Shown here: positions 9,876 through 20,204 of the stretch, one piece after another
How positions within the stretch are numbered: the first letter of the stretch is position 1
Layout of the letters: each line of letters begins with the position of its first letter
Assembly: GCA_030220185.1 (NCBI GenBank)
Contig: JASPKZ010004574.1
Span: forward strand, 186,001 to 250,000
DNA length: 64,000 bases
Direction: 5' to 3'
From: Diploptera punctata
Lineage: Eukaryota > Arthropoda > Insecta > Blattodea > Blaberidae
Made by a program: the position numbers and the translations under genes
The notes under the pieces: generated by a model
Told to the model about the DNA's origin: nothing
The model's input: the letters and a program-made list of their open reading frames with translations, nothing else
Databases searched by the model: none

Positions 9876-11207
9876 CGAGGTGTGATCAATAAGTTTCCGG
9901 AATGGCTTCAAAACAATTATGCCATTGAGGAGTTTTTAATTTTCACCCAGGCTGTACACTCAGAATTTCCTTGTGATGAATTTGAGGGGTCGCGTGACCT
10001 TCTCTGACCTTGCAGTATGTTGGTAGAAGCTCTGAAGTGAAGACGTGTTTTGTGCGTGCGGCGATTTCTCTGTGTAGCAACAATGCGGGATTACGAGGAA
10101 CAAAGAACATGCATCAAATTTTGCTTTAAGCTTGGTAAAACTGCAACAGAAACATATCAAATGTTAAGAACAGCTTATGGGGAGGAAGCAATGGGCAAAT
10201 CTCAAGCATTTGAGTGGTTTTCGAAATTTAAAAGGGGCATGACATCGGTTAAGGATGAAAATCGTCTGGGATGACCAACTTCCAGCAAAACCAATAAAAA
10301 TATCGATCGAGTGAGGGAAATGGCATTAAATGATAGGCGCATTACAATACGAGAACTGTCTGATGCACTAGCACTCTCGTTTGGAAGTGTTCGAAGCATT
10401 TTGAAAGACGATTTGAACATGCGAAGAATTGCTGCGAAGTTCGTGCCCCGCCTCCTTTCAAGTGACCAAAAGGAAAGTCTTGTGATTGCCTGAACAGATC
10501 TTAAAGAACAGCTTAAAAATGACCCACGGTTCATGGAAAAGATTATTACTGGTGATGAAACATGGATTTATGGCTACGATCCAGAAACTAAACAACAGTC
10601 TTCATAATGGAAGAGTCCTGCATCTCCACGCCCCAAGAAAGCCAGACAAGTTCGATCGAATGTGAAGTCAATGATGATTGTTTTTTTGACATTCATGGAA
10701 TTGTGCATAAGGAATTTGTACCACGGGGTCAAACAGTGAATCAAGTGTACTACAAACAAGTGTTGCAAAGATTGGGGGAGAATGTGCGACGCAAACGGCC
10801 AGAGAAATGGAGGACTGGTGACTGATCCTGCATCACGACAATGCGCCCGCGCACAAAGCAATTTCTGTCCGCCAGTTTTTGGACAAAAATAGGATGAGTA
10901 CTGTTCCCCATCCAGCCTATTCTCCAGATCTGGCTCCAGCAGACTTTTTCCTGTTCCCATGGCTAAAAATTCGGCTCTGAGGACATCGTTTTGAGGACAT
11001 TGATGTCATCCAGCACGAATCGCAGAAGGCATTGGACACATTTAAAGAAGACGACTTCCAGAAGTGCTTCCAGCATTGGCAGAAGCGCTGGGACAAGTGT
11101 ATCAACTCCCAAGGTGACTACTTCGAGGGTTACAGTGCTGAATAGAAACTTTGAAGTGTTGTGTTGTGTTTATGGCCTCATTCCGGAAACTTATTGATCA
11201 CACCTCG
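9876..11207 (+). mobile_element. mariner transposon, full length but dead
   Basis: Perfect 27-bp inverted repeats (CGAGGTGTGATCAATAAGTT... at 9876-9902 and its complement at 11181-11207) flanked by TA at both sides. Length 1332 bp is normal for mariner. It carries one transposase gene with several stops. Confidence 0.95.
10083..11145 (+). pseudogene. mariner transposase, inactivated
   Basis: Starts MRDYEEQRTCIKFCFKLGKT (N-terminal helix-turn-helix), then YGEEAMGKSQAFEWFSKFKR. The catalytic signatures of the D,D34D family are readable: TGDETWIYGYDPETKQ, HDNAPAHKA and YSPDLAPADFFLFP. The frame is broken by stops at about 10272, 10491 and 10604 and again near 10822 and 10978. It ends GDYFEGYSAE. 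The inverted repeats are better preserved than the gene, which fits mobilisation in trans before death. Confidence 0.93.
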
Positions 11208-11339
11208 TATTATATTGTCTAAGGAAATATTTAAGAGCTTTCTCTGTGAACTGTTTTTGAGTCGGGCAGTCCTTGATATAAGAGGGGAGGGAATTACAGA
11301 GTTGGGCAGCTGAAACAATGTAGAAGTGAGATGAAGCTA

Positions 11340-11715
11340 TGCCTGTACTAACTCACTGGCACTATCATACCCATAGGTCAATGGCCACAAGGACATAAGC
11401 TCGCCATATATCCCTAAACTGAATTAATGTTTTCCAATCATTTCCTGTATAACACACCTCCCTCAAACCATGGTAAATTTTATTATCTCATCTCATTCTA
11501 GGCCTACCTACTGCGTGCCTTCCCTCTGGTTTTTCTGCAAAAAGTTTCCATGCCACTCTTTCATTCCCTATTTGCACCACATGACCTGCCCATCACTGTC
11601 TATGAGATGTAACTGTTCTTATTACATCTGATTTCACACTTTTTTGCATTTTTCTCCATTCATCTGTTTTTGTCTCTCTTTTGTTCAAAAATCTTTTTAA
11701 AAACTTTATTCTCAT
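11340..11715 (-). mobile_element. LINE-A 3' fragment
   Basis: Complement of the family 3' end: CACTGGCACTATCATACCC, then a broken frame with WAGHVVQIGNERVAWK and GEWRKMQKSVKSDVIRT. Truncated near 11715, where a different repeat starts. Confidence 0.68.
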
Positions 11716-11925
11716 ATATTTGTCTAGTGGTTCTGTGGTCCCAAGGGTCATGGGTTGTAATCTGGCTGGGGGTAAAACAATGGAGAAATCCAAGGAGCAA
11801 GTCCTCTGGGAGGGACTTAAAGCCATGGGTCCCAAGTCTCAACATTTTCAGGCTCATTAAAGATCCTTAAGGCTAAATAAAGAGGCCTCTAAGCAATATT
11901 TACCACCATCCTTCATCCTTAATTG
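11716..11925 (+). mobile_element. SINE-like repeat
   Basis: Begins GTCTAGTGGTTCTGTGGTC and has a box-B-like GGGTCATGGGTTGTAATC, then a GC-richer body. I found no second copy, so the class is uncertain. Confidence 0.4.
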
Positions 11926-11984
11926 CCTATTAGATGTAACATTGGGTCAATATGTTGACTGCATACCATTCATGACATACCATA

Positions 11985-12775
11985 TTCAAGCGTGTATAGA
12001 ATGCACCTTTTTACCTAAAATATAAGTTTCAAAATTTGGGTGCAGCTTATACATTAAATAACTAGAAAATGTGTTTTATTTTAAAAGAATTTTATCTAAT
12101 TAATTGCAAGTTTGAAGACCTTAAGATAACTAAGAATATGGATATCCCATGCAATAAATTTGAGGCAAGTTATGGCTGGGCAGGGCGATTTATGACACAT
12201 CATGACCATGTAATTCAGCGGCATACATCAATAGTGCACAAACTTCCCAATATGTACCAGGAGAAACTGTATAATTTCAATGGATACAGTAAACCCGTCT
12301 GCCCTTGTTTTCTGTACGTAATCCAGGAAAACTCTTTCTAACTGTGAATATTTCACTTTCTTTCCATGGAAAGATTGTCAATGTTATGATGTGTTTTAAA
12401 ATGCATGCTTTGTTTGGATCCACTGTCGCACATTTTTTCCATCCACATCAAACTTTCTTCCTGCTGTCCTATTTGTGTGTTCTGCTGCACAGGGCACCAC
12501 TTGTAGCTTGAATTTGCAACGATCCATGTTTACACACAGTGAACAGGAAGGACAATGAATAACATACCTACCAACTGACTGTCCCTTTTACCCTTGTGTT
12601 AATGACTGAGTCACAGCCCGAATGTACTGTTACATAGCCGGCAACAGAATCTTTGGAATATACAGCATTGCCAGATTTAAAAATGGCGTAGGCCTACTTC
12701 TGTCTTCTGCAATGCTTCTTAGCGAAAATATAAGGCAAATATTTCTTCATCAATTTATTATCACAAAATCGTAGA
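11985..12775. mobile_element. pogo-like DNA transposon fragment, copy A (internal inversion)
   Basis: Shares both flanks with 41695-42435 but in the opposite orientation. The plus strand at 12120-12285 encodes a CENP-B/pogo-type DNA-binding piece (NKFEASYGWAGRFMTHHDHV, LPNMYQEKLYNF), while 12290-12540 is the complement of the upstream coding part. So the DNA-binding segment is inverted relative to its own flanks. No DDE domain remains. Confidence 0.7.
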
Positions 12776-12784
12776 CCTTTTCCT

Positions 12785-13020
12785 AATGTTTGTCGTATTT
12801 TGTTTCCGTCTTTGATCCAAGGCTTGATCCTTGGGACTGCGAGCAATGTATATGATACACCTTGAAGTGGGTTGCTAGCCTGTTTTCATGGCAGGTTTAT
12901 TATTCGGGGTTTCCTCCCTAGGTTGATTGCCTTCACCCAGCTCCAGAGCTCAGCCTGCCCCGTTTTATTTCAGAGTTGTCTCTCCTAGATGGGTTGTCGT
13001 GCATTACTAACGAACCCCAT
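12785..13020 (+). repeat. Unclassified repeat-like sequence
   Basis: GC-richer than its surroundings (GGGGTTTCCTCCCTAGGTTG, CCAGCTCCAGAGCTCAGCC). Looks like a SINE or LTR piece; no matching second copy seen in the window. Confidence 0.35.
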
Positions 13021-13039
13021 CCACCCGTTAAAAGTAAAA

Positions 13040-13590
13040 AAAAGAAGTAAAGAAACAAGCTGATAAAGCAGCACAAATATCAGGATATATGAAAGATTTA
13101 ATTTGGTGCAACAAGCATATGTCAATAGAAAGCAAAACCCACATATACAAAATGATAGTTAGACCAGTTATCGTATATGGAGGAGAAACTAGGGCTGATA
13201 CAACAAAAACTAAACAAATAATAAGCACATGTGAAATGAAAATCTTAAGAACGATTCAGGAGAAAACATTATTTGATAAAATACACAACACAGAAATTAG
13301 GGGCAAATGTCATATTCAAGACATAACTAGATTTATTATAGATAGAGGAAAATATTGGAAAGGTCATATAGAAAGAATGGAAGACAACAGACTTGCAAAA
13401 AGAACTAAAGAAGATAGACCAATGGATGGGAGAAAAACGAGATGAAGACCAGCCAAGAGATGGATAGACAGTGAATGCACATACAATACGTCTTCCTCCG
13501 AGGAGTGATTTTGGAAATAAACAGGATGAAAATCCTACAAATTATGTTTAAGAAGAAGAGAAGATTATCGCAAAACTTGGATATGGCTTA
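13040..13590 (+). mobile_element. LINE-D C-terminal fragment
   Basis: Open frame with IYKMIVRPVIVYGGETRADT, TCEMKILRTIQEKTLFDKI, KGHIERMEDNRLAKRTKEDR and, after a stop, RPAKRWIDS. This is the post-RT region of another non-LTR family, distinct from A-C. Confidence 0.7.
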
Positions 13591-13604
13591 TACACGCATA
13601 CTTA

Positions 13605-13700
13605 CTTACTTACTCACTGGCACTATCGAACCCATAGGTTCATGGCCGCATGGACATAAGCTCTCCATACATCCCTATCCTGAGTTAATAAATATGTTAT
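13605..13700 (-). mobile_element. LINE-A extreme 3' end
   Basis: (TTAC)n followed by TCACTGGCACTATCGAACCC and ATGGCCGCATGGACATAAGC, then truncated. The (TTAC)n/(GTAA)n run is the 3' tail of this LINE. Confidence 0.75.
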
Positions 13701-14263
13701 ATAAGGAAATAAGCATAACTAAATTAACTTGGTGTAGTAACTCCTAACAAAGGAGAGGCAAAGGTCCAACATTAGGTTGTTATGTGTAGATAAATCCTAA
13801 TACATTTGTAATCTTTTATCCTCCTTTAAAGTGGGTGCCTTCCCACTGGTTTTCTATGCCCCTTTTTCATTCCCCATTTCCACCACTTGTCCTGCCTATG
13901 ACTGTCTACAACACCTAAACTAACTAACTCACTGGCTCTCTATCAAACCCATAGGTTCATGTCCACACAGACACAAGCTCTCCATACATCCCTATCTTGA
14001 GCTAATGTTTTCCAATCATCCCCTGTATAATCTACTTCCCTCAAATCATAGTTAATGTTATTCTCCCACCTCATTCTTGATCTACCAACTGGGCTTTTTC
14101 CATCTGGCTTCCCTACAAGAAGCTTCCATGCACCTCTTTCATTCCCCATTCATGCCACATTGCAGTCTATGAGAGTTAACTGTTATTATTATAATATCTG
14201 GCTTCCTATACATAGCATGTAGCTCACTGTCATGTAGGGCCGCATGCAAATACATTAGTCTCT

Positions 14264-14362
14264 TATTAAGTTATGTAGATAGGAAATAACACTATGAGGT
14301 TCTTTAATATTCTTTATTTTTTATTATTTCACTCAGGTGAGTGAAATAATAAAAAATAAACA
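14264..14362 (-). mobile_element. Minimal 99-bp PLE hairpin
   Basis: Flanked by ACATTAGTCTCT at 14252-14263 and 14363-14374, a perfect 12-bp duplication inside the Harbinger-like element. The insert is only a hairpin (TTTTTTATTATTTCACTC/GAGTGAAATAATAAAAAA, CAGGT at the centre) plus the 3' tail containing AACCTCATAGTGTTATTTCC read on the minus strand. It has the same ends as 54519-54757. Confidence 0.88.
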
Positions 14363-14555
14363 ACATTAGTCTCTACTCAAATTACTTCCAGTCACTGGTG
14401 AGCTGACTCACCTTGAGCAAGTGCAAAGATTGAATTAGCTACCCACTAACTGGTCATGCATGAAAGTCGTCGTTTTCGTAATATTGGCAAGAAATTACCC
14501 AGAATTCTCAGCGATAACATCACTTCCATTATTTTCGTCTGCTAGAGGAACGCAT

Positions 14556-14719
14556 TTACACTTGCGTCCCACAAATAATACCATATACAACGACGTCTGC
14601 ATTGTGCAATATTACGCCGATTCTCCTGTTCTTCCAGTTGAATTCTTTGGTAGACTCTATCAAATTCCTCTTCTCCGCGTATACCGAAAACATGATCGAA
14701 GTCTTCAAGGTTCGACATC
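14556..14719 (-). pseudogene. Short N-terminal fragment of a transposon protein
   Basis: On the minus strand from about 14719: MSNLEDFDHVFGIRGEEEFD, then VYQRIQLEEQENRR and a stop-containing end. The same peptide is intact for 63 codons at 60429-60620. It is acidic at first, then arginine-rich; I do not recognise a domain. Confidence 0.5.
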
Positions 14720-15035
14720 TTGGATAAAACAGCAAGGTATGCGGCAAGGTTTCAAACTACATAGTTTCCATCGGTTCCCTTCGGGATTCTCACGATTCGT
14801 TTCTCTATTAAGTTACCTCGTCAGGTAGCTTACGAATTTCAACAATTATTATCGCATGAACAGACTTCTGAGTAAGCAAAATCATATTAGGATACAACTT
14901 TCTCAGCAGAGAACGCCTTTTACGGTCTAATGCATTCATAGATTCAACCCGTAGTCTTCTCCATTCACCTGTGTGTTCACCTCTCTTTGGTCCAAAATTT
15001 TTCCTAAGAACTTTATTCTCAAAATACTTATAATT

Positions 15036-15439
15036 ATACACTCCATAAAGGTATTTTTCATAAATCGGGCACTCACTTTCTTGGCAAAGTTATGGGTGAA
15101 ATTATTTAACTTAATTATTTATTTAAAATGAATTAACTAGTAAAACAATATCACATAAAAGGACACATTTACTAGAAAAAATTTCTCCATGAATACACTT
15201 TTATTGAATGTAAAAGTAGACCAAGGCAAAGAACATGTGATGTAATGTGACATGATGACCTTAAATAGAAAGATATAATTGTTTCATTCAGAAGGATGTG
15301 TCCTGTGTCATAAATTTACAGCATCCAAAAGATTCTCAATCCTGCCAATAGAGGCCACTGAACAAAATTTGTCAGCTGTTTCTCCCTTGCAACAGTTACT
15401 TAACCAACTTAACCAATAAATTGTATTAACTTTTTCAGG
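15036..15439. other. Unassigned intronic sequence
   Basis: AT-rich, no recognisable exon or transposon gene. ATTGATTAAC-type words near 15400 may belong to the following PLE. Confidence 0.4.
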
Positions 15440-16384
15440 AATTAAAACTATGAGGTATTATTCATTTAAGTAAAATTGTATCACCTCAACTCATATTCTT
15501 CATAAGAAGAAAAAATTCAAGAAATTCACATCATCCAATGAAGCATAGTAAATTTTTAAAAATTTGAACATACGATTGGTATTAAAAAACAACATAAGCA
15601 TCAATAGATTAATTATATCCAACAAAAATGAGAAAATAGAAGAAGAATACAGATCAGGGATTTATAAGATTCATTGTGAAGAAACATGATGGAAGCAGAA
15701 GAAAGCATAATTGAAAGAATTGAGGTGAAAAAATTAAAATGGTTAGGACATATTTTAAGAATGGAAGATGAGCGATGGCCTAAACAACTATATCAATGGC
15801 AAACGAGCAGAAAGAAGGAAAAAGGGAGATCAATGTTAACATGGAAGGAAACATGAGGGTAGTAATGCAAGCAAGAGGGCTAAGCATTGAAGATGCCCAA
15901 CATCGTAGGCTTTGGAGATTTGGCATGGGAAGACTACAGAAATGTGTAGAATGTGAGAAAGTCTACATAGGGAAAACAAAGAGAAATTTAAAAACCAGAG
16001 AGAATGAACATCTCAGGAATGTCAAGAACGGGGAAATAGAAAAATCTGCAGTAGCAGCCCATGCATGTTCAGAAAACATAAAATCAAAAGAAATGCTAAA
16101 TTAATAAAACAGATAAAATCCCAAAGAGCTCAAGGTTTGGGAAAAAATCTACATTAAAAAAAACAAAAAGGAGAAATTAATAAACTTTGAAATTCCCAAA
16201 ATAATTTTATTTTCAGGTTCTTCAGTCCACCAACAGATGGACGTAACAACTATCGTGAAAATACTGATGATGGAATCAGAGAAGAATTCAAAACTAGTCT
16301 AAGAAGAAGAATAAGAGATAAGGTGATAAAATGTTACTTAAATAAATAATTTAATTATTTTTAAATCAAAAATACAATGAGAAG
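15440..16384 (+). mobile_element. PLE with GIY-YIG, carrying a LINE insertion
   Basis: Begins with ACTATGAGGTATTATTC and a CACCTCAACTCATATTC arm, then linker and GIY-YIG. The frame is cut at about 15686 by a LINE fragment and resumes at about 15945: CVECEKVYIGKTKRNLKTRE, NEHLRNVKNGEIEKSAVAAH. The C-terminal block (KIYIKKNKKEKLINFEIPK) follows after a frameshift. Confidence 0.75.
15686..15947 (+). mobile_element. LINE C-terminal fragment inside PLE
   Basis: Encodes IIERIEVKKLKWLGHILRME, DERWPKQLYQWQTSRKKEK and ARGLSIEDAQHRRLWRFGMG. It splits the GIY-YIG frame of the surrounding PLE, so it is younger than that copy. Confidence 0.68.
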
Positions 16385-16575
16385 TAACACTATGAGATAA
16401 TTTTTAATTTATAAATGAGCTGGAGAGAATGTTTATGCATCTAACCTTAGTTTGACTGAAGATGAAGGCAAATGACCTTTGAAACTGGTATCTTGAAAGC
16501 AGGGAACTTTAAGAGGTGAGATGTAAAAACATTTTATCCAACTCATTTATAAATTTAATTATACTTATTTCCTTA
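16385..16575 (+). mobile_element. PLE hairpin fragment
   Basis: GAAGTAACACTATGAG at the left, then TTTGACTGAAGATGAAGG, CCTTTGAAACTGGTATC, AGAGGTGAGATG and the arm ACATTTTATCCAACTC. Good example of the CTGAAGAT-GAAGG...CCTTT-GAAAC motif at 16456-16491. Confidence 0.72.
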
Positions 16576-16684
16576 CAGATGTCAGTAAGTGACAAGAGGT
16601 TAGCTCATTGCTTCAAAGAGAGACTTAGTTGGCAACTAAGATATTACTTGGATGGGAAACTAACTAACTCCATGTCATGACAGG

Positions 16685-16950
16685 TCTAGAAGATCTTTGT
16701 GCTATCAGCCAGCTGCTGGCCCAGTACAGGGGTGACATGTGGTCAGCATGTCAGGTTCCCCAGCCTTCTCAACCTTCAGCCCTTACTTATAGTAGCTACC
16801 AAAATTCCTCACAATACTGAGTGCACACAGGTCCCATACTGGCCGAAATTCCATGAGACAATTTCTTCACCCATGGAGACTCGAACCAGTCCAAGTCTTG
16901 TAGCTCTGTGCCTTAACCACTCGGCTATGGTGTGGGACCACTCAGATGGG
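16685..16950 (-). mobile_element. SINE-2 copy
   Basis: Complement of the element at 43212-43575. On the minus strand it starts with a tRNA-like head (ATGGCCGAGTGGTTAAGG type, box B GGTTCGAGTCTCCATGGG) and contains CGGCCAGTATGGGACC. About 20% shorter than the other copy. Confidence 0.75.
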
Positions 16951-17123
16951 AGAGATCAGTTAAATTCTGCTCAGGGTCTCCAATATAGGTTTGAGGTTCT
17001 TGAAAATCTTCTGACTTGAGACCCCTCCTGGAGAACTTGACACTTTATAGAGGAAAAGTAAGCTAATGGGTTGATACCCCAGTTATAGAGAAAGAACCTC
17101 TCTTCTCCAATAAAATACTTTTT

Positions 17124-17392
17124 AATATTGAGTGAAGAACATATTTTTAATAACTCATCTCAAACAATTTCAAATTTATTTGAGACCATTGGTTTCAAAT
17201 TAATGTTTCATTCATCTTCAGTCATGACTCCAACTGTTGGAGTCATGACTGAAGATGAATGAAAAATTAATTTGAAACCAATGGTCTCAAATAAATTTGA
17301 AATTGTATGAGGTGAGTTATTAAAAAATATGTTCTCCACTCAATATTAATGATATAACCTCATAATGTTTACTTCCCAACATTAACTTTAAT
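17124..17392 (+). mobile_element. PLE hairpin element with 14-bp target duplication
   Basis: Flanked by ATAAAATACTTTTT at 17110-17123 and 17393-17406 (identical). The arms are complementary over about 100 bp around CAACTGTTGG at the centre. The right arm has CTGAAGATGAATG, TTTGAAACCAATGGTC, ATGAGGTGAG and then the tail CCTCATAATGTTTACTTCCC. No coding sequence. Confidence 0.9.
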
Positions 17393-17554
17393 ATAAAATA
17401 CTTTTTGTTACAATTTTAATTAGTGAATTTCTTATTACAGTTTGTTGATGCATCAACCCTGGCTGAGATTGAACCTGCAGAACTTCATCTCTGGACCACC
17501 GAAGCTAATAAATAATTGAAATAAAATAAAAATGAAGTTTGTGTACACACTTAC

Positions 17555-17616
17555 CGATGATCGAATCATTTGGTTTCAGTTCCACAACATTCATTTTTCG
17601 TTTATTGGTAGCTCTC
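17555..17616 (-). CDS. RPTP exon: cytoplasmic juxtamembrane micro-exon
   Basis: This 62-nt exon is 1 nt + 20 codons + 1 nt. The acceptor is CTTGTTGCAG and the donor CG|GTAAGT. It encodes RATNKRKMNVVELKPNDSII, a basic juxtamembrane stretch. Its first base completes an arginine codon after KR, extending the stop-transfer; its last base joins AT of the next exon to make aspartate. It was found only because the phases of its neighbours (2 on one side, 1 on the other) demanded a linking exon. Removing it would shift the frame. Confidence 0.8.
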
Positions 17617-17699
17617 CTGCAACAAGCACAATCATAACATACATGACATTATTTATAGATGCTTTAACTTATATATTTTTTTCATAGTTAAATATGGAA

Positions 17700-18735
17700 A
17701 ACAAAATTATGAGGTTCTTAATTCGTAAATTAAAGAGTCATTTTTACATCTTGTCTCATATTTCACATTTTTTTAAACACGGGAACTAGTTTTCAAGAGA
17801 ATCATCTCTTTCATTTTCAACCGAAATTATGACTACCGGCTTTTCGTTGGAATCTCCATCAATAACATTGCCATCTGGTGATGATTTCATGAACTTTGAG
17901 ATGAGGACACGTTCATCAGCAATCTCAAAATTCATGGATCTAAATTTGTTCTGCTGAATGTATATCTTCTGCCAAATTGTCAATTCTAAAGGTTTTCCAA
18001 ATGTTTTAAAAGTTGGGCCTCTTTTTCAATTGTATGATTCTCCAATAAACTATGTGCTGCAATACTGATTTTTCAATTTCACCATTTTTAATATTTCTAA
18101 TATGTTCCTTTGTGTGAGTGTCCAAATTCCTTTTTGTTTTTCTTATATATACTTTATTGCAGTCCTTAAATGTTCCATTAAATGAAGAAGATTTTAAGGA
18201 AGAATACAATCACATTTTGAACATAGCCAATTTAAATGGTTTTGAAAAAGAAATAATCATAAATAAATTAAAGAAATTCAGGCAACAAAAAAAAATTAAG
18301 AGAATATACACTACCCTGCAATCTGATTCAAAGAAAGGAATACAATTTAAGAAAATTACTTATCCTGAAATACATAACAAATTTTTAAAAAATTTCAAGA
18401 AATTCAATATTACATTGGCACCAATAAATAAATTTAGCCTTGGTAATCTATTAATAACTAATATGAAATTGAACACCCCCGATAGCAAGAAATCTGGAAT
18501 GTATCAAATTAATTGTAAGGACTGTAATAAAGTATACATAGGAAAAACAAAAAGGAATTTGGACACTCGCACAAAGGAACATTTTAGAAATATTAAAAAT
18601 GGTGAAATTGAAAAATCAGCTATTGCAGCACATAGTTTGTTGGAGTCATAAAATTGAAAAAGAGGCCCAACTTTTAAAATATTTGGTAAAACCTTTAGAA
18701 TTGATAATTTGGGAGAAGATATATATTCGGATACT
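17700..18735. mobile_element. Foldback PLE with two GIY-YIG arms
   Basis: 17700-18168 is a minus-strand 3' half: ATTATGAGGTTCTTAATTCG tail, C-terminal block MNFEIADERVLISKFMKSSP and GIY-YIG FKDCNKVYIRKTKRN. From about 18169 the plus strand has a longer copy starting NVPLNEEDFKEEYNHILNIA. Both 3' ends face outward. Confidence 0.85.
18169..18651 (+). pseudogene. PLE linker plus GIY-YIG endonuclease, broken
   Basis: Open from the foldback centre: linker rich in lysine (INKLKKFRQQKKIKRIYTTL), the motif ITLAPINKFSLGNLL, then KSGMYQINCKDCNKVYIGKT and KEHFRNIKNGEIEKSAIAAH. GMYQI and KVYIG are the GIY and YIG strands; the two cysteines before KVYIG match the CxxC typical of PLE endonucleases. A frameshift at 18651 ends it and the rest of the C-terminus continues in another frame. 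The reverse transcriptase is absent. Confidence 0.82.
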
Positions 18736-19125
18736 TAACTGTATATTTTGATTTAGATGTGATTCCTTTAATATTTGTTAAACAAAAATAACAATCAATT
18801 AGATGATCCTTCGGTTCCCTCCAAATCATGGGAATTGCAAATGGCATATGATGTGTACCATTTTTCCACCCAATCAACAGTCTAACACACGAAACACAGC
18901 ATATATGTGGGGCCCAGCCCTTATCAAAATCACCCACTTGACAGCCAAAGTAAAGTTCATAACACTCTTTCACAAGTAGTGTGAAATTTCGCCTCTAAGG
19001 CCAACTCATCACAAATATAACAGAAATTATCTGCATGATTTATACACTTTCGTGGCATGATGAAAGAAGAAAACTCTAAAACACAACACACACAATACAC
19101 TTCTAAACAGAAAGGAAGGAAATAT
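18736..19125 (-). pseudogene. Cysteine-rich transposon protein, N-terminal fragment
   Basis: Minus-strand pieces in two frames: MPRKCINHADNFCYICDELA, then a stop, then WAPHICCVSCVRLLIGWKNG and DHLIDCYFCLTNIKGITSKS. The CxxC pairs look like zinc ligands. I associate this with a dispersed, uncharacterised arthropod protein of transposon origin, whose C-terminal part I see at 21755-22240. Function unknown. Confidence 0.5.
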
Positions 19126-19538
19126 ATTTTCACTAGTGATATTCGTGCTAACAAGCTCACAATCAGCTCAATACTGACATAGTGCAATGCAGATTAACAG
19201 GTCTGAGCATGTTAAAATACGGATGAACCTGCACAGATGACATTACATATAATTTCCTTAAATACAGCTTGAATAAAATAGCTACATATAAGGTAAAGGT
19301 TCCTATGACAGATCAAAGAGAATGCTAAAATCAATTTTAAAAAGTAGCTGTCACAAAAAGCTGTGTCTGATGGAAAAATTCTGACTACTTATCTGAATTC
19401 AGTATGAAAAAATGCAGTAGATTCACTAATCAGATTTCTTGTGAAAGAAAACTTTGTCGATCAGTGATTATTGTTCCTAGGTATTTGAATTCAACCACTT
19501 CTTCAAAGTTTCTAACTCATTTATTAATTTAAACTTAC
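19126..19538. other. Unassigned intronic sequence
   Basis: No gene seen. CAGTGATTATTGTTCCTAGG near 19455 matches a LINE-A word (compare 33410), so a short LINE-A scrap may be present before the exon donor. Confidence 0.4.
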
Positions 19539-19834
19539 CTTCTCTTAATGAACCAGAACACAACTGGAGGAATGCACAGCAGCAACAGTACTGCCACTAC
19601 CCATCCTGCTACACTGGACCCTTCATCAGGCTTGTATTCACTCAGAGTACGTATTGTGTTCTCTAATTTAACAGCGCTGTAAGTGTAGTGTTCGTTCCAC
19701 ATGTTCACAGCTACCAGTGCCACCTGGTACACACCACCTGGTGTCAGGGGACGGTTCCTTGCAAAAGAAACAAAAACCATGTCTGTTTCCTGTGTTTTGT
19801 TGTCTCCAATTGTAAACACTTCTCTTTCACCCGG
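19539..19834 (-). CDS. RPTP exon: membrane-proximal end, transmembrane helix
   Basis: This 296-nt exon is 98 codons plus 2 nt. The acceptor is TTGTTTCAG and the donor AG|GTAAGT. It starts PGEREVFTIGDNKTQ, continues with ARNRPLTPGGVYQVALVAVN (the PL-P-G--Y motif of the membrane-proximal domain), then an acidic juxtamembrane stretch (SEYKPDEGSS), a single hydrophobic helix of about 21 residues (GWVVAVLLLLCIPPVVFWFI) and a basic stop-transfer KRR. The topology is type I: everything upstream is outside the cell. The two prolines inside the helix are notable. Confidence 0.93.
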
Positions 19835-20204
19835 CTGAAACAAACATCTTTTCATTAGAACCTTACAAATATAAAATATGGAAAAAATAGAAAAAACTGA
19901 TGCTAACTGCTCATGTTTGAATAAAAAACTCATCGAACTGAGAAGGAGTCAACATTTCTTAAACAAGAGGAATTAATAAACAATAAAGTGTATTGTAGCA
20001 TTAAAAATTAGAATGATGGATCTTCCTGGTGACAAACATTAATCAGTTACAAAACACTCCATTCAACACTACGTAGTCATTATCAAGACTTGTTTTTAAC
20101 TTGTTTTGGTGAACGGAGTGTTTTTTAACCGAATAATGTATTGTAGGAGTTGGCTTAGGGTTAGTTTTCACTTAGTCTATATCGTAAATAATAATCACAC
20201 AGAT

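Larger units (their letters stand above)
14237..14950 (-). mobile_element. Harbinger-like non-autonomous element
   Basis: Inserted in LINE-A with the 3-bp duplication GTA. Ends are GGGCCGCATGCAAATACATT at the left and a diverged inverse (...CTAATGCATTCATAGATTCAACCC) at the right. The second copy at 60205-60801 has a TTA duplication and the same ends. A three-base target and the encoded N-terminal fragment fit the PIF/Harbinger superfamily; the transposase core is missing. It contains a PLE hairpin at 14264-14362. Confidence 0.72.
13915..15035 (-). mobile_element. LINE-A 3' fragment, interrupted by a Harbinger-like element
   Basis: The two LINE parts are 13915-14236 (MGNERGAWKLLVGKPDGKS, WENNINYDLREVDYTGDDW) and 14951-15035 (FGPKRGEHTGEWRRL...). 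They join when 14237-14950 is removed with one copy of the GTA repeat, giving the usual CTCACTGT...CTTCTCCATTCACC run. Confidence 0.78.

Noticed and set aside
18118..18168. N-terminus MSKFLFVFLIYTLLQSL as a signal peptide of a GIY-YIG protein
   Set aside because: These codons come from the antisense left arm of a foldback PLE; the real sense sequence begins at about 18169. The hydrophobic start is an artefact of the inverted junction.
20020..20125. Small inverted repeat around ACACTCCATTCAAC/GAACGGAGTGTT
   Set aside because: A single short imperfect stem without other copies or target duplications in the window.
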